From positions 1-64,000 of the forward strand of contig NZ_PKUU01000017.1 of assembly GCF_002899675.1 (NCBI RefSeq): a DNA stretch of 64,000 bases. The letters are read 5' to 3'. Each line of letters begins with the position of its first letter. Within the stretch, counting starts at the first letter, position 1. The DNA is from Clostridium sp. chh4-2 (GTDB lineage: Bacteria > Bacillota > Clostridia > Lachnospirales > Lachnospiraceae). The notes below the pieces were generated by a model. It was given only the letters and a program-made list of their open reading frames with translations, had not been told where the DNA came from and did not search any database. A program made the translations under genes and the position numbers. Positions 1 through 8,654 of the stretch are shown one piece after another.

Positions 1-135
1 CCTGTCTCTTTTTGTCCTTGCGGGTCTTAGTACATCTTAGGGGCGAATCCCGAATCCCATTTCGCCGATTACTTCCGCCGCCCGCCTGGGCTTCCCCTTC
101 TTTTCGGCGTACCTTCGCCGATTAAATAAAGATTT
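1..135. repeat. Right half of a large hairpin element (copy A, cut by window edge)
   Basis: This stretch aligns with the right half of the hairpin element at 46986-47339. Both share a block reading TTAGGGGCGAA followed by CGAATCCC, then a variable GC-rich arm, then CGGCGTACCTT and an end with AAAGATTT (128-135 here). The matching left arm would lie before the window, so folding cannot be confirmed from this copy alone. It sits upstream of the metF promoter. No protein is encoded. Confidence 0.6.
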
Positions 136-165
136 ACAGCGGAATATTTATTGTGAAAAATGTTT

Positions 166-194
166 TTGCAACATTTGGGATTTTTTAGTATAAT
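166..194 (+). promoter_or_regulatory. Sigma-A-type promoter for metF
   Basis: TTGCAA at 166-171 and TATAAT at 189-194 are separated by 17 bp, about 30 bases upstream of the metF start. The -10 box is a perfect match. No S-box or T-box leader fits between promoter and gene because the 5' UTR is too short. Confidence 0.65.
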
Positions 195-226
195 GGGGAG
201 AAACAATCAGAAGGAGATTAGTAATT

Positions 227-1084
227 ATGAAGATAAAGGACATTTTAGGACAGGGAAAGCCTACACTTTCTTTTGAAGTGTTCCCCCCGAAAACAGAAGA
301 TAAATACGAATCCGTTGAAAAAGCGGCTTTGGAAATCGCAAAATTATCTCCTGCATTTATGAGCGTTACCTATGGAGCCGGCGGAGGGACCAGCCGTTAT
401 ACGGTTGATATTGCAGCGGCGCTGCAGAACCAGTGCCATGTGACCCCGTTGGCCCATCTGACCTGTGTTTCCTCAACGAAAGAAAAAGTGCATCATGTTT
501 TAGAGGAATTAAAAGAAAAAAATATTGAGAATGTTTTGGCTCTGCGCGGGGATATTCCGGCGGACGGTGCGATTGCGACGGATTACCGTTATGCGTCTGA
601 GCTGATTTATGAGATCAAACAGTCCGGTGATTTCTGCATTGGCGCGGCGTGTTATCCGGAAGGCCATGTGGAATCGGTGAATAAGACGGCGGATATCCAG
701 CATTTGAAGGAAAAAGTGGAAGCGGGATGTGATTTTGTTACTACGCAGATGTTTTTTGACAATAATATCTTATATAACTATCTGTACCGTATCCGGGAAA
801 AGGGGATTACCGTTCCGGTGGTGGCGGGAATCATGCCGGTTACCAATGTGGCACAGATCAAGAGAATCTGCTCCATGTCAGGCACCTATCTGCCGGCCCG
901 TTTTAAAGCCATTGTGGACCGGTTTGGAGAAAATCCGGCGGCTATGAAGCAGGCTGGTATTGCCTATGCCACGGAGCAGATTATCGATCTGATTGCCAAT
1001 GGGGTGAACGGAATACATATTTATTCTATGAATAAACCGGAAGTGGCGGCTAAGATTCAGGAAAGTTTGTCAGAGATTTTGTAG
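227..1084 (+). CDS. metF: Methylenetetrahydrofolate reductase (MetF)
   Basis: Predicted cytoplasmic flavoprotein that interconverts 5,10-methylene-THF and 5-methyl-THF, supplying the methyl donor for methionine synthesis. The 285-residue length is normal for bacterial MetF. The TIM-barrel landmarks are present: SFEVFPPK (15-22, with the conserved Glu17), LRGDIP (106-111), CYPEGH (142-147), FVTTQMFFD (170-178) and GIMPV (201-205). An AGAAGGAG ribosome site precedes the ATG. The methionine synthase gene follows after 36 bp, so the two probably form one operon that carries out folate-dependent homocysteine methylation. In acetogen-like anaerobes the same enzyme also serves the methyl branch of the Wood-Ljungdahl pathway, which this window does not test. 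Confidence 0.96.
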   Translation: MKIKDILGQGKPTLSFEVFPPKTEDKYESVEKAALEIAKLSPAFMSVTYGAGGGTSRYTVDIAAALQNQCHVTPLAHLTCVSSTKEKVHHVLEELKEKNIENVLALRGDIPADGAIATDYRYASELIYEIKQSGDFCIGAACYPEGHVESVNKTADIQHLKEKVEAGCDFVTTQMFFDNNILYNYLYRIREKGITVPVVAGIMPVTNVAQIKRICSMSGTYLPARFKAIVDRFGENPAAMKQAGIAYATEQIIDLIANGVNGIHIYSMNKPEVAAKIQESLSEIL

Positions 1085-1120
1085 TGAGAACCGCCGAAAA
1101 CGGCAGAGTGAGAGGATAGC

Positions 1121-3571
1121 ATGAGAACTGGAATACTTGAAGAGTTAAAAAAACGTATTTTATTCTGCGACGGCGGAATGGGAAGCCTTTTACAGGAAAA
1201 CGGTCTTAAAGCGGGCGAGCTGCCTGAGACTTGGAATATCACACATAAGGAAGTTCTTTTAAATATTCACAAAAGTTATTTAGAGGCGGGAGCCGATATC
1301 ATCACAACCAATACATTTGGGGCAAACGGCCTGAAGTATAATGAAAAAACGGATTATACGGTGGAACAGATCGTAACCGCCGCTTTGGAAAATGCAAAAC
1401 AGGCGGTGGACGAGGTTTGGCGTTCCGGCGGAAAGCGGGGATACATCGCCCTGGATCTGGGACCTACCGGAAAGCTGTTGGAGCCCCTTGGAGAGCTGCC
1501 TTTTGAAAAGGCATATGAGCTGTTTCGGGAAAGCGTGGTCTGCGGGGCCAGAGAGGGAGCTGATTTAGTTCTCATTGAGACCATGAGCGACGGTTACGAG
1601 GCCAAGGCTGCGGTTTTAGCTGCGAAGGAAAATTGTGATCTTCCCGTATTTGTTACCATGATCTTTGATGGCAAGGGAAAACTGCTTACGGGCGGGGATG
1701 TGGCGGCCACTGTGGCGCTGCTGGAAGGCTTGGGAGTGGATGCGCTGGGAATTAACTGCGGATTGGGACCGGTACAGATGAAGGAGATCTTAAAGGATAT
1801 TCTCCGGGTGTCTTCGGTTCCCGTGATTGTCAATCCCAATGCCGGGCTTCCGAGAAGCGTGAACGGGCAGACCATTTATGACATCAATGCTGATCAGTTT
1901 GCAGAGGTGATGAAGGAAATTGCGGGAATGGGCGCCTGCGTGATCGGCGGCTGCTGCGGCACCACCCCGGAACACATACGAAAGACGGTGGAATTGTGTA
2001 AAGATATGCCGTTACTGCCGGTAACCGATAAAAAGAGAACGGTGATTTCCTCTTATTCTCATGCGGTGGTTATTGATAAGAATCCGGTGATTATCGGCGA
2101 AAGGATCAATCCTACCGGTAAGTCCAAGTTCAAACAGGCCCTCAGGGATCACGATCTGGAATATATTCTGGATGAAGGCGTGGCTCAGGAAGAGCATGGG
2201 GCTCATGTGTTGGATGTGAATGTGGGGCTGCCGGAAATCGACGAACCTTCCATGATGGAAGAGGTCATAAAGGAGATTCAGAGCATCATTAAACTGCCCC
2301 TTCAGATCGACACTTCCAACATTGAAGCCATGGAACGGGCGATGCGGATCTATAACGGGAAGCCTTTAATCAATTCCGTAAACGGCAAGGCGGAATCTAT
2401 GGAAGCCATTTTTCCGCTGGTGAAGAAATATGGCGGCGTTGTGGTTGCTTTAGCCTTGGATGAAGACGGAATTCCGGAAACGGCAGAGGGGCGGATTCGG
2501 ATTGCAAAAAAGATTTATAAGAAGGCGGCTGAGTACGGGATTGGGCAGAAGGATATTATCATCGACGCTCTTTGTCTGACTGTAAGTTCTGACAGCAAAG
2601 GGGCTTTGACCACTCTTGAGACGTTGAGAAGGGTGAGGGATGAGCTGGGGGGCAAGACCATTTTGGGCGTGTCCAATATTTCCTTTGGACTTCCTCAAAG
2701 GGAAATCATTAACGCTTCATTTTTCACGATGGCGCTTCAAAATGGGCTGAGCGCGGCCATTATCAATCCGAATTCAGAGGCTATGATGCGGTCTTATTAT
2801 AGTTTCCGGGCCTTGGCGGATTTAGATCCTCAGTGCGGCGATTATATCAGCGTTTACAGCGGTCAGACCGCTACGTTGGGCCAGTCCGCAGTGAAAGGCA
2901 GGGAAAATGATAAGAAAAAGGATCAGACGGGCGAAAAACAGGCGGATCTTGGTGAAATCATTATAAAAGGGCTGAAGGCACAGGCGTCTGAAGCAGTTAA
3001 GGAACTTTTGAAAACCAGAGATTCCCTGGATATTATCAATGAAGAGATGATTCCGGCTTTAGATGTGGTGGGAAAGGGCTTTGAAAAGGGAACCATGTTC
3101 CTGCCACAGCTTTTGATGAGCGCAGAGGCGGCGAAAGCGGCGTTTGAGGTGATAAAGGATCACATGGCGGTTTCCGGCCAGACCCAGGAAAAGAAGGGAA
3201 AGGTAATTCTTGCCACGGTTAAGGGTGATATTCATGATATTGGGAAGAATATTGTAAAAGTGCTTTTGGAAAACTACAGCTATGATGTGATCGATCTGGG
3301 AAAAGACGTGCCTCCGGAAGTGATCGTGGAAAAGGCAGTGGAACAGAAGGTTCCTCTTGTAGGGCTGAGCGCATTGATGACAACTACGGTTCCGAGCATG
3401 GAAGAAACCATAAAGCAGCTGAGAAAATCGGCGCCGTGGGTGAAGATCATGGTGGGAGGAGCCGTCATGACGGAGGAATACTCCAAAACTATTGGAGCGG
3501 ATCAGTACTGCAGGGACGCTATGGCTTCTGTCAATTATGCGGAAGACGTGATTGTAAATAATATGCAATGA
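1121..3571 (+). CDS. metH: Cobalamin-dependent methionine synthase, short form
   Basis: Transfers a methyl group from 5-methyl-THF to homocysteine through cobalamin. Domains in order: homocysteine-binding barrel (about 1-295) with zinc ligands Cys213 (GINCG) and Cys278-Cys279 (GGCCGTTP); pterin-binding barrel (about 315-600) starting IGERINPTGKSKF; cobalamin cap and Rossmann domains (about 630-816) with GDIHDIGKN at 702-710, in which His705 is the lower axial cobalt ligand. At 816 residues it lacks the C-terminal AdoMet-binding reactivation domain of the roughly 1200-residue E. coli enzyme, as is usual in clostridia. Reductive reactivation therefore needs a separate protein, not seen here. 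It follows metF closely, which fits a methionine operon. Confidence 0.95.
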   Translation: MRTGILEELKKRILFCDGGMGSLLQENGLKAGELPETWNITHKEVLLNIHKSYLEAGADIITTNTFGANGLKYNEKTDYTVEQIVTAALENAKQAVDEVWRSGGKRGYIALDLGPTGKLLEPLGELPFEKAYELFRESVVCGAREGADLVLIETMSDGYEAKAAVLAAKENCDLPVFVTMIFDGKGKLLTGGDVAATVALLEGLGVDALGINCGLGPVQMKEILKDILRVSSVPVIVNPNAGLPRSVNGQTIYDINADQFAEVMKEIAGMGACVIGGCCGTTPEHIRKTVELCKDMPLLPVTDKKRTVISSYSHAVVIDKNPVIIGERINPTGKSKFKQALRDHDLEYILDEGVAQEEHGAHVLDVNVGLPEIDEPSMMEEVIKEIQSIIKLPLQIDTSNIEAMERAMRIYNGKPLINSVNGKAESMEAIFPLVKKYGGVVVALALDEDGIPETAEGRIRIAKKIYKKAAEYGIGQKDIIIDALCLTVSSDSKGALTTLETLRRVRDELGGKTILGVSNISFGLPQREIINASFFTMALQNGLSAAIINPNSEAMMRSYYSFRALADLDPQCGDYISVYSGQTATLGQSAVKGRENDKKKDQTGEKQADLGEIIIKGLKAQASEAVKELLKTRDSLDIINEEMIPALDVVGKGFEKGTMFLPQLLMSAEAAKAAFEVIKDHMAVSGQTQEKKGKVILATVKGDIHDIGKNIVKVLLENYSYDVIDLGKDVPPEVIVEKAVEQKVPLVGLSALMTTTVPSMEETIKQLRKSAPWVKIMVGGAVMTEEYSKTIGADQYCRDAMASVNYAEDVIVNNMQ

Positions 3572-3583
3572 GGAGAATAACGG

Positions 3584-4117
3584 ATGGGTTGGGAATTTGA
3601 CTGGCTGTACTGCCTTCAAAAGATTCATACTCCATGGCTGGATCAGCTGATGGTGAAGATCACCAGCCTGGCAGACCACGGACAATTTTGGATTTTGCTG
3701 GGGCTGGCGTTTCTCTGCTTTAAAAAGAGCAGGAAGATAGGAATAGCGGTGATCGCATCCCTGATTCTGTCTGTTTTGATTGGAAATGTAATACTGAAGA
3801 ACCTTGTCGCCCGCAGCAGGCCCTGCTGGATTGATGAGAGCGTGGCGCTCTTAATTCAAAATCCCAGGGATTATTCCTTTCCGTCCGGGCATACGCTGGC
3901 ATCTTTTACCTCTTCGGTGAGCATTTGCTTACAGAACCGGAGGTGGGGGATTTTTGCGGTCGGGCTGGCGGTATTGATTGCATTTTCCAGATTATATCTG
4001 TTCGTGCATTTTCCGACTGATATATTAGGGGGAGCGGCGCTGGGAACGGCATCGGCTCTGTTTATATACTGGGTGATGAAACGGAAAGGATTGTTTTTGC
4101 AGAAAGAAGGAGGATGA
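3584..4117 (+). CDS. PAP2-family membrane phosphatase
   Basis: Small integral membrane phosphatase of the type-2 phosphatidic acid phosphatase family. All three family motifs are visible: KNLVARSRP (72-80), PSGH (100-103) and SRLYLFVHFPTD (135-146, with catalytic His142 and Asp146). Hydrophobic segments around 30-46, 53-70, 122-138 and 147-165 fit a multi-pass protein. Family members dephosphorylate undecaprenyl pyrophosphate or phosphatidylglycerophosphate; the substrate cannot be told from sequence. It begins 12 bp after metH with a GAGGAG site and ends 4 bp before the esterase gene, so it may be read with both neighbours. Confidence 0.9.
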   Translation: MGWEFDWLYCLQKIHTPWLDQLMVKITSLADHGQFWILLGLAFLCFKKSRKIGIAVIASLILSVLIGNVILKNLVARSRPCWIDESVALLIQNPRDYSFPSGHTLASFTSSVSICLQNRRWGIFAVGLAVLIAFSRLYLFVHFPTDILGGAALGTASALFIYWVMKRKGLFLQKEGG

Positions 4118-4121
4118 TCGT

Positions 4122-4907
4122 ATGATCTTGAGAGGCAGTGTATTTTCTCAGATACTTCAGATGGATACGGGGATTACCATTGTGGTTCCGGATAAATACG
4201 AAGAGGGAAAAGAGTATAAGGCGGCCTATCTGCTTCACGGCCTGGGCGGAGGAAGCGGAAACTGGGTGGACCATACCATGCTCACACTCTATGCCAGAGA
4301 TTATGATACCATATTTATCATGCCGGAAGCTGCACGAAGCTTTTATACGGATATGAAATACGGGCAGAAATTTTTCACCTATGTGGCGGAAGAACTTCCG
4401 ATGATCTGTAAAACTGTGTTTCATATATCGGCAAAGAGGCAGGATACGGCTGTGATCGGTGCGTCCATGGGCGGATATGGGGCGTTAAAATGCGCCTTGT
4501 CCAAACCGGAGCAGTACGGATACTGCGCCGCATTTTCGGCGGCCTGTCTTTATCTTAAAGAATATCTGGATGAATACCGTCCGAAAGAAAAATGGGATGA
4601 GGTACGGGCTGCGTTTGGGGATCAGATGGTGATGGATTTTCTTGCTATTCATGGGGAAGAGCTGGAGTGGAAGCCGGAACATGAGATCCTCTGTCTGGCG
4701 GACCGGGCGGAAAAAGAGAAGGAAAAACCAAGGATTTATATGGCCTGCGGATATAAGGATTATCTCAGGGAATTTAATGTGAGATTTGCGGGAGAGATGA
4801 AGAACCGGGACTTTGACTTCACATTCGAGGAATGGGAAGGTCAGCATGATTGGTATTTCTTTAACCAGGCCCTTGAAAAGGCATTGAAATATAAAGACCT
4901 GCAATAG
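4122..4907 (+). CDS. Esterase D-like alpha/beta hydrolase
   Basis: Predicted cytoplasmic serine esterase. An oxyanion-type LLHGLGG lies at 37-43, the nucleophile elbow GASMGGYG carries Ser115, and Asp213 and His242 (GQHDW) are the likely rest of the triad. The 261-residue length fits the tributyrin-esterase / S-formylglutathione-hydrolase-like group. It shares the segment FYxDMKYGxxxFTY with the esterase at 34543-35367, so the two are paralogues, although this one has no sigma-54 promoter. A strong GAAGGAGG site precedes the ATG. The natural substrate is unknown. Confidence 0.88.
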   Translation: MILRGSVFSQILQMDTGITIVVPDKYEEGKEYKAAYLLHGLGGGSGNWVDHTMLTLYARDYDTIFIMPEAARSFYTDMKYGQKFFTYVAEELPMICKTVFHISAKRQDTAVIGASMGGYGALKCALSKPEQYGYCAAFSAACLYLKEYLDEYRPKEKWDEVRAAFGDQMVMDFLAIHGEELEWKPEHEILCLADRAEKEKEKPRIYMACGYKDYLREFNVRFAGEMKNRDFDFTFEEWEGQHDWYFFNQALEKALKYKDLQ

Positions 4908-4933
4908 AAGTGCAGCAGTAATTATACAAGCTG

Positions 4934-4962
4934 TTGACGAAGCTTTAAAACTATGATAGACT
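4934..4962 (+). promoter_or_regulatory. Promoter of the ABC-F leader transcript
   Basis: TTGACG at 4934-4939 and TAGACT at 4957-4962 are 17 bp apart. A start near 4970 would give a leader of about 380 nucleotides before the ABC-F gene, unusually long and consistent with attenuation control. A short in-frame run from ATG 4964 to TGA 5011 starts at the presumed transcript end and has no ribosome site, so I do not call it. Confidence 0.55.
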
Positions 4963-5023
4963 GATGCCAAAAGATTTAAAGTATTGCCGTAACTACGGCA
5001 GAGAGGGGTGAAAGGATGAAATA

Positions 5024-5050
5024 ATGATTCTTGCTTATGTAACTGCATGA
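5024..5050 (+). CDS. Leader peptide MILAYVTA, coupled to a second leader ORF
   Basis: An eight-codon reading frame (MILAYVTA, then TGA) follows a GTGAAAGGA ribosome-site-like sequence at about 5008-5016. Its stop overlaps the ATG of the next leader ORF as ATGA, a typical translational coupling. Tiny leader ORFs upstream of antibiotic-resistance ABC-F genes are known sensors of ribosome stalling; the assignment here rests on position and coupling only. Confidence 0.45.
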   Translation: MILAYVTA

Positions 5051-5145
5051 AGAAAATGCGCGGTGAAAACCGTTTGTTTTTTCATGCCTGTATGCAAGAA
5101 CGCTATTTCATTCCTGGTGCCCGGCATAAGGATTACCGCAGGTAA
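5047..5145 (+). CDS. 32-residue leader ORF of the ABC-F gene
   Basis: This frame starts MKKMRGENRLFFHACMQE and ends KDYRR, with its stop at 5143-5145. It is basic and has no recognisable domain. Its last codons and its stop lie inside a small stem (CCGCA 5136-5140 with TGCGG 5148-5152), and the intrinsic terminator at 5170-5207 follows. Ribosome position at the end of this frame would therefore decide which downstream hairpin forms. I infer a drug-sensing leader peptide; expression is untested. Confidence 0.5.
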   Translation: MKKMRGENRLFFHACMQERYFIPGARHKDYRR

Positions 5146-5169
5146 TTTGCGGTATTTTGCGGCGGAAAC

Positions 5170-5207
5170 CGACTGTGGGAATGAGCTTTCTTGCGGTCGT
5201 TTTTTTT
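5170..5207 (+). terminator. Attenuator in the ABC-F leader
   Basis: The stem CGACTG (5170-5175) with CGGTCG (5194-5199) is followed directly by eight T residues. TTGCGG occurs at 5147, 5156 and 5191; the last copy forms part of the terminator's 3' side, while CCGCA at 5136-5140 can pair with any of the three. This gives a plausible terminator/antiterminator switch. Confidence 0.5.
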
Positions 5208-5240
5208 ATACCATAGGGAAGCTGCCATGTGGTATAAAAA
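5203..5240. repeat. AT-rich palindrome after the attenuator
   Basis: TTTTTATACCA (5203-5213) and TGGTATAAAAA (5230-5240) form an 11-bp stem. A similar palindrome (ATATCATAGGA with TCCTATGATAT) occurs at 11401-11431, also directly behind a T-tract terminator, so this looks like a recurrent companion of terminators in this genome. Confidence 0.55.
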
Positions 5241-5351
5241 GGCCCTTGGTGCCGGATCGCAATGCGGTTGTGAAGTATCATGCCGCTGTAGCGGTCCGCT
5301 CCGGGCGGAGAATCCCGCTGGCGGGATTCGTTCTTAAAGGAGGAATGCCTT

Positions 5352-6839
5352 ATGTCGTTAATACAAGTATCCGATTTGTCTTTTTCTTATGAAGACAGTT
5401 ATGATTTAATATTTGAACATGTGTCGTTTCAGATTGACACGGACTGGAAGCTGGGGTTTACCGGGCGGAACGGGCGGGGAAAAACCACATTTTTGAATCT
5501 TTTACAGGGAAAATATGAGTACAGCGGTACTATAACTTCCGGCACGGTTTTTGATTATTTTCCGTTTCCGGTGGATGATCCTTCGAAGGATGGGATTGAT
5601 CTGATCTGCGGACTGCCTCAGGAGATTCCTATCTGGCAGGTTTTAAAGGAGTTTGATAAGCTGGGGCTGGAGGACGAGGTGCTGTACCGGCCGTTTAACA
5701 CGCTGTCAAACGGGGAGAGAACCAAGGTGATGCTGGCGGCTCTGTTTTCCCGGGAAAATCATTTTCTGCTGATCGATGAGCCCACCAATCACCTTGATCT
5801 GGAGGCCAGGCAGCTGGTCAGCCGGTATTTGAACAGCAAGAAGGGATTTTTGCTGGTTTCCCATGACCGGGTCTTTCTGGATTCCTGCGTGGATCATATT
5901 TTGTCCATCAACAAGACGGATATCGAGGTGCAGAAAGGGAATTTTTCGTCCTGGTATCAAAATAAAGTCATGCGGGATGAATTTGAGCTTCAGGAAAATG
6001 AAAGGCTGAAAAAGGACATCAGCCGCCTGGCCGCATCCGCTAAGAGGACAAAGGTCTGGGGGGATCAGGTGGAATCCACCAAGATCGGCCGGAAATCCAG
6101 AGAAATCAATGAAAATATGCCGAACCGGGCTTATATCGGGGAAAAGTCCAGGCGGATGCAGCAGAGAAGAAAAAATCTGGAACAGCGCCAGGAACGGGCT
6201 TTGGAAGAAAAAACGGGTCTGTTAAAGAATGTGGAGCAGGTGGAGAATCTCAGGATCGAGCCGCTCATTTATCATAAAAAGCGGATGGTATCTGCAGAGA
6301 ATTTGAGCATCCGGTATGGGGACAGGGAAGTGTGCAGCAGCATTGATTTTTCCGTGGAATGTGGGGAACGGGTTTCTCTTCAGGGCAAAAATGGATGCGG
6401 AAAATCCAGTGTTCTGAAACTGATATTAGGAGAGCCGGTTTCTTATGGCGGCAGACTGGAAGTGGGAAGCGGGCTGAAGATTTCCTATGTGTCTCAGGAC
6501 ACTTCATTTCTCAAGGGGGGTTTAAAGGATTATGCGGCCCAGTGGGGGATTGATGAAAGTCTGTTTAAGGCCATTCTCAGAAAATTGGATTTTTCCAGAG
6601 CCCAGTTTGAAAAAAGGATGGAGTCCTTCAGCGAGGGGCAGAAGAAAAAAGTGCTAATCGCCAGAAGTTTGTGTGAAAAGGCCCATCTCTATATCTGGGA
6701 TGAACCGCTTAATTTTATCGATATCTATTCCAGGATGCAGATTGAGGAGCTTCTTCTGAAATGGAAGCCGTCTCTGCTTTTTGTGGAGCATGATGCGGCG
6801 TTTACGGAGAGGATAGCTACAAAGATAATACAGATGTAA
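5352..6839 (+). CDS. ABC-F ribosomal protection protein, Lsa/CplR type
   Basis: Soluble ABC-F ATPase with two nucleotide-binding domains and no membrane segments. First domain: Walker A GRNGRGKT (38-45), signature LSNGE (118-122), LLIDEPTNHLD (139-149). The charged interdomain linker, about 200-300, reaches toward the ribosomal P/E sites in this family. Second domain: GKNGCGKS (345-352), FSEGQ (426-430) and a degenerate WDEPLNFIDI (449-458) as in Lsa-type proteins. Lsa and CplR relatives confer lincosamide, streptogramin A and pleuromutilin resistance by dislodging the drugs. The gene has a strong AAAGGAGG site and a long leader with small ORFs and an attenuator, the usual arrangement for drug-inducible expression. 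The resistance spectrum is inferred from family only. Confidence 0.88.
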   Translation: MSLIQVSDLSFSYEDSYDLIFEHVSFQIDTDWKLGFTGRNGRGKTTFLNLLQGKYEYSGTITSGTVFDYFPFPVDDPSKDGIDLICGLPQEIPIWQVLKEFDKLGLEDEVLYRPFNTLSNGERTKVMLAALFSRENHFLLIDEPTNHLDLEARQLVSRYLNSKKGFLLVSHDRVFLDSCVDHILSINKTDIEVQKGNFSSWYQNKVMRDEFELQENERLKKDISRLAASAKRTKVWGDQVESTKIGRKSREINENMPNRAYIGEKSRRMQQRRKNLEQRQERALEEKTGLLKNVEQVENLRIEPLIYHKKRMVSAENLSIRYGDREVCSSIDFSVECGERVSLQGKNGCGKSSVLKLILGEPVSYGGRLEVGSGLKISYVSQDTSFLKGGLKDYAAQWGIDESLFKAILRKLDFSRAQFEKRMESFSEGQKKKVLIARSLCEKAHLYIWDEPLNFIDIYSRMQIEELLLKWKPSLLFVEHDAAFTERIATKIIQM

Positions 6840-6856
6840 GGGGGAATCAAAATACC

Positions 6857-7750
6857 ATGGAATATGTGCCGGCGAAGACGATTGTGACGAAGACAAAAAG
6901 CTCGGAGTGGTTTGGAATGGATTATAATATGAATATCTACCGGGGCTGCTGCCACGGGTGCATTTATTGTGACAGCCGTTCGGACTGCTATAAAATCAAG
7001 GATTTTGATACGGTAAAAGCCAAGGAAAATGCCCTTTCCATCATCCGCGATGATCTCAGAAGAAAGGTGCGTACCGGAGTGGTAGGAACCGGGGCCATGA
7101 GCGATCCTTATAATCCGTTTGAAAAGGAACTTCTGCTGACGCGCCATGCGCTTGAGCTGGTGGATGCGTTTGGATTCGGAATCGGAATTGCCACTAAAAG
7201 CACGCTTTTATTGCGGGATATGGATATTCTTTGCGGGATCAAAGAACATTCTCCGGTGCTGTGCAAGATAACCATCACCACGGCGGACGACGGGCTTTCT
7301 AAAAAGATTGAGCCGGGCGCGCCGGTTTCGTCCCAACGGTTTGAGATGCTGGAACAATTGAGCGGACGGGGTATCTTTTGCGGGATTCTTTTGATGCCGG
7401 TTCTTCCATTTTTGGAGGATACGGAAGAAAATGTGTTGGAAATTGTCAGAAGGGCGCATGAAACAGGGGCTAAATTCATCTATGCCGCATTTGGGATGAC
7501 GCTCAGGAATAATCAGCGGGAATGGTATTTTGATAAACTCAACCAGATATTTCCGGGACAGGGGCTGGCAGAACGGTATATGAAAACGTATGGAAACCAG
7601 TATGAGTGCCGCAGCAAGAGGGCGGCCGCGCTTTGGAAGAAGTTTACTGAGGAATGCAGGAAATATGGTATTTTGTATGATATGAAGGATATTATTCATG
7701 CGTATAAGAGAAATTACGAGATCTCACAGCTGAGCTTATTCGATCTTTAG
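6857..7750 (+). CDS. SplB-like radical SAM protein
   Basis: Radical SAM protein of the spore-photoproduct-lyase-related family (the Rv2578c-like group). The cluster motif CCHGCIYC supplies Cys31, Cys35 and Cys38 in CX3CX2C spacing, which is the SplB spacing. The 297-residue length fits. GTGAMSDPYNPFEK resembles the SPxxDPY-type segment of this family. The reaction is unknown; DNA or nucleotide chemistry is often assumed because of the SplB relationship. It starts 17 bp after the ABC-F stop and ends in a bidirectional terminator shared with the convergent endonuclease IV gene. Confidence 0.85.
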   Translation: MEYVPAKTIVTKTKSSEWFGMDYNMNIYRGCCHGCIYCDSRSDCYKIKDFDTVKAKENALSIIRDDLRRKVRTGVVGTGAMSDPYNPFEKELLLTRHALELVDAFGFGIGIATKSTLLLRDMDILCGIKEHSPVLCKITITTADDGLSKKIEPGAPVSSQRFEMLEQLSGRGIFCGILLMPVLPFLEDTEENVLEIVRRAHETGAKFIYAAFGMTLRNNQREWYFDKLNQIFPGQGLAERYMKTYGNQYECRSKRAAALWKKFTEECRKYGILYDMKDIIHAYKRNYEISQLSLFDL

Positions 7751-7763
7751 CGGGAAGAAAAAA

Positions 7764-7818
7764 GAAGGAAGTGTCACGGGGATAAAAGCGGCTTTGCTTA
7801 CCCGGACACTTCCTTTTT
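7764..7818. terminator. Bidirectional terminator between radical SAM gene and nfo
   Basis: AAGGAAGTGTC and GACACTTCCTT form an 11-bp stem with A-rich and T-rich flanks on both sides. It serves convergent genes, and its T-run reaches the nfo stop codon. Confidence 0.85.
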
Positions 7819-8654
7819 TAGCTGTTCATGGAAGCTTCATGCATCATTTGGATTTCTCTGGCGTATCCGTCCAGCTCATTGGGGGTTTCCAGATAAAATG
7901 GGAGGTCCTTCAGGGCGGGATGGTTGACAATCCGTTTCATGGCTTCGAAGCCGATGTGGCCTTCTCCGATTTTGGCGTGGCGGTCTTTATGGGCGCCTAA
8001 GGGATTCTGGCTGTCGTTTAGATGGATTGCTTTCAGGCGGGAAAGGCCCACCACCCGGTCAAATTCGGCAACCACCTCGTCTAAATGGTTTACTATATCG
8101 TATCCTCCGTCCCAGACATGACAGGTGTCCAGACAGACGCCCATGTGGCTGCTCAGGGTAACCCGGTCCAGAATCTCGCGGAGCTCTTCAAAATTTCTTC
8201 CGATCTCGCTTCCTTTTCCCGACATGGTCTCTAAAAGCACGGTGGTGCGCTGTTTGGGTTTTAAGATCTGGTTCAGCATATCTGCGATATAGCTGATTCC
8301 TACTTCCACGCCTTGCTTTACATGACTGCCGGGATGAAAGTTATAGCAGTTTCCAGGGGTGTATTCCATACGGCTTAAATCATCCGCCATGGTGTTGCAG
8401 GCGAATTCCCGCAGGCCGGGATCGGCGGAGCAGGCGTTTAAGGTGTAAGGGGCGTGGGCCAGAATCTTGGAAATATTGTGTTCCGCGGCGAAATCCAGAA
8501 ATTTTTTAACGTCTTCCGGATCGATGGCCTTGGCATTGCCGCCTCTCGGATTTCTGGTGAAAAACTGAAAGGTATCCGCGTTTATTTTTACTGCGTCTTT
8601 TCCCATGGCGAGATAGCCTTTGGAAGAAGACAGGTGGCATCCGATTTTAATCAT
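7818..8654 (-). CDS. nfo: Endonuclease IV (apurinic/apyrimidinic endonuclease)
   Basis: Zinc-dependent AP endonuclease acting in base excision repair. The 278-residue TIM barrel starts [14 protein letters not shown], the family N-terminus with a metal-binding His7. Further landmarks are [30 protein letters not shown] (Prosite-type motif), [22 protein letters not shown] and the C-terminal LETP. It overlaps the stop of the upstream redox-protein gene by 8 bp, so the two are translated from one transcript. The nearby SplB-like protein may hint at a DNA-maintenance theme, but they are on opposite strands. Confidence 0.95.
   Translation of the reverse strand: MIKIGCHLSSSKGYLAMGKDAVKINADTFQFFTRNPRGGNAKAIDPEDVKKFLDFAAEHNISKILAHAPYTLNACSADPGLREFACNTMADDLSRMEYTPGNCYNFHPGSHVKQGVEVGISYIADMLNQILKPKQRTTVLLETMSGKGSEIGRNFEELREILDRVTLSSHMGVCLDTCHVWDGGYDIVNHLDEVVAEFDRVVGLSRLKAIHLNDSQNPLGAHKDRHAKIGEGHIGFEAMKRIVNHPALKDLPFYLETPNELDGYAREIQMMHEASMNS

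Noticed and set aside
1-226. SAM or T-box riboswitch before metF
   Set aside because: The promoter at 166-194 leaves only about 25 bases of leader, and no conserved riboswitch core is seen.
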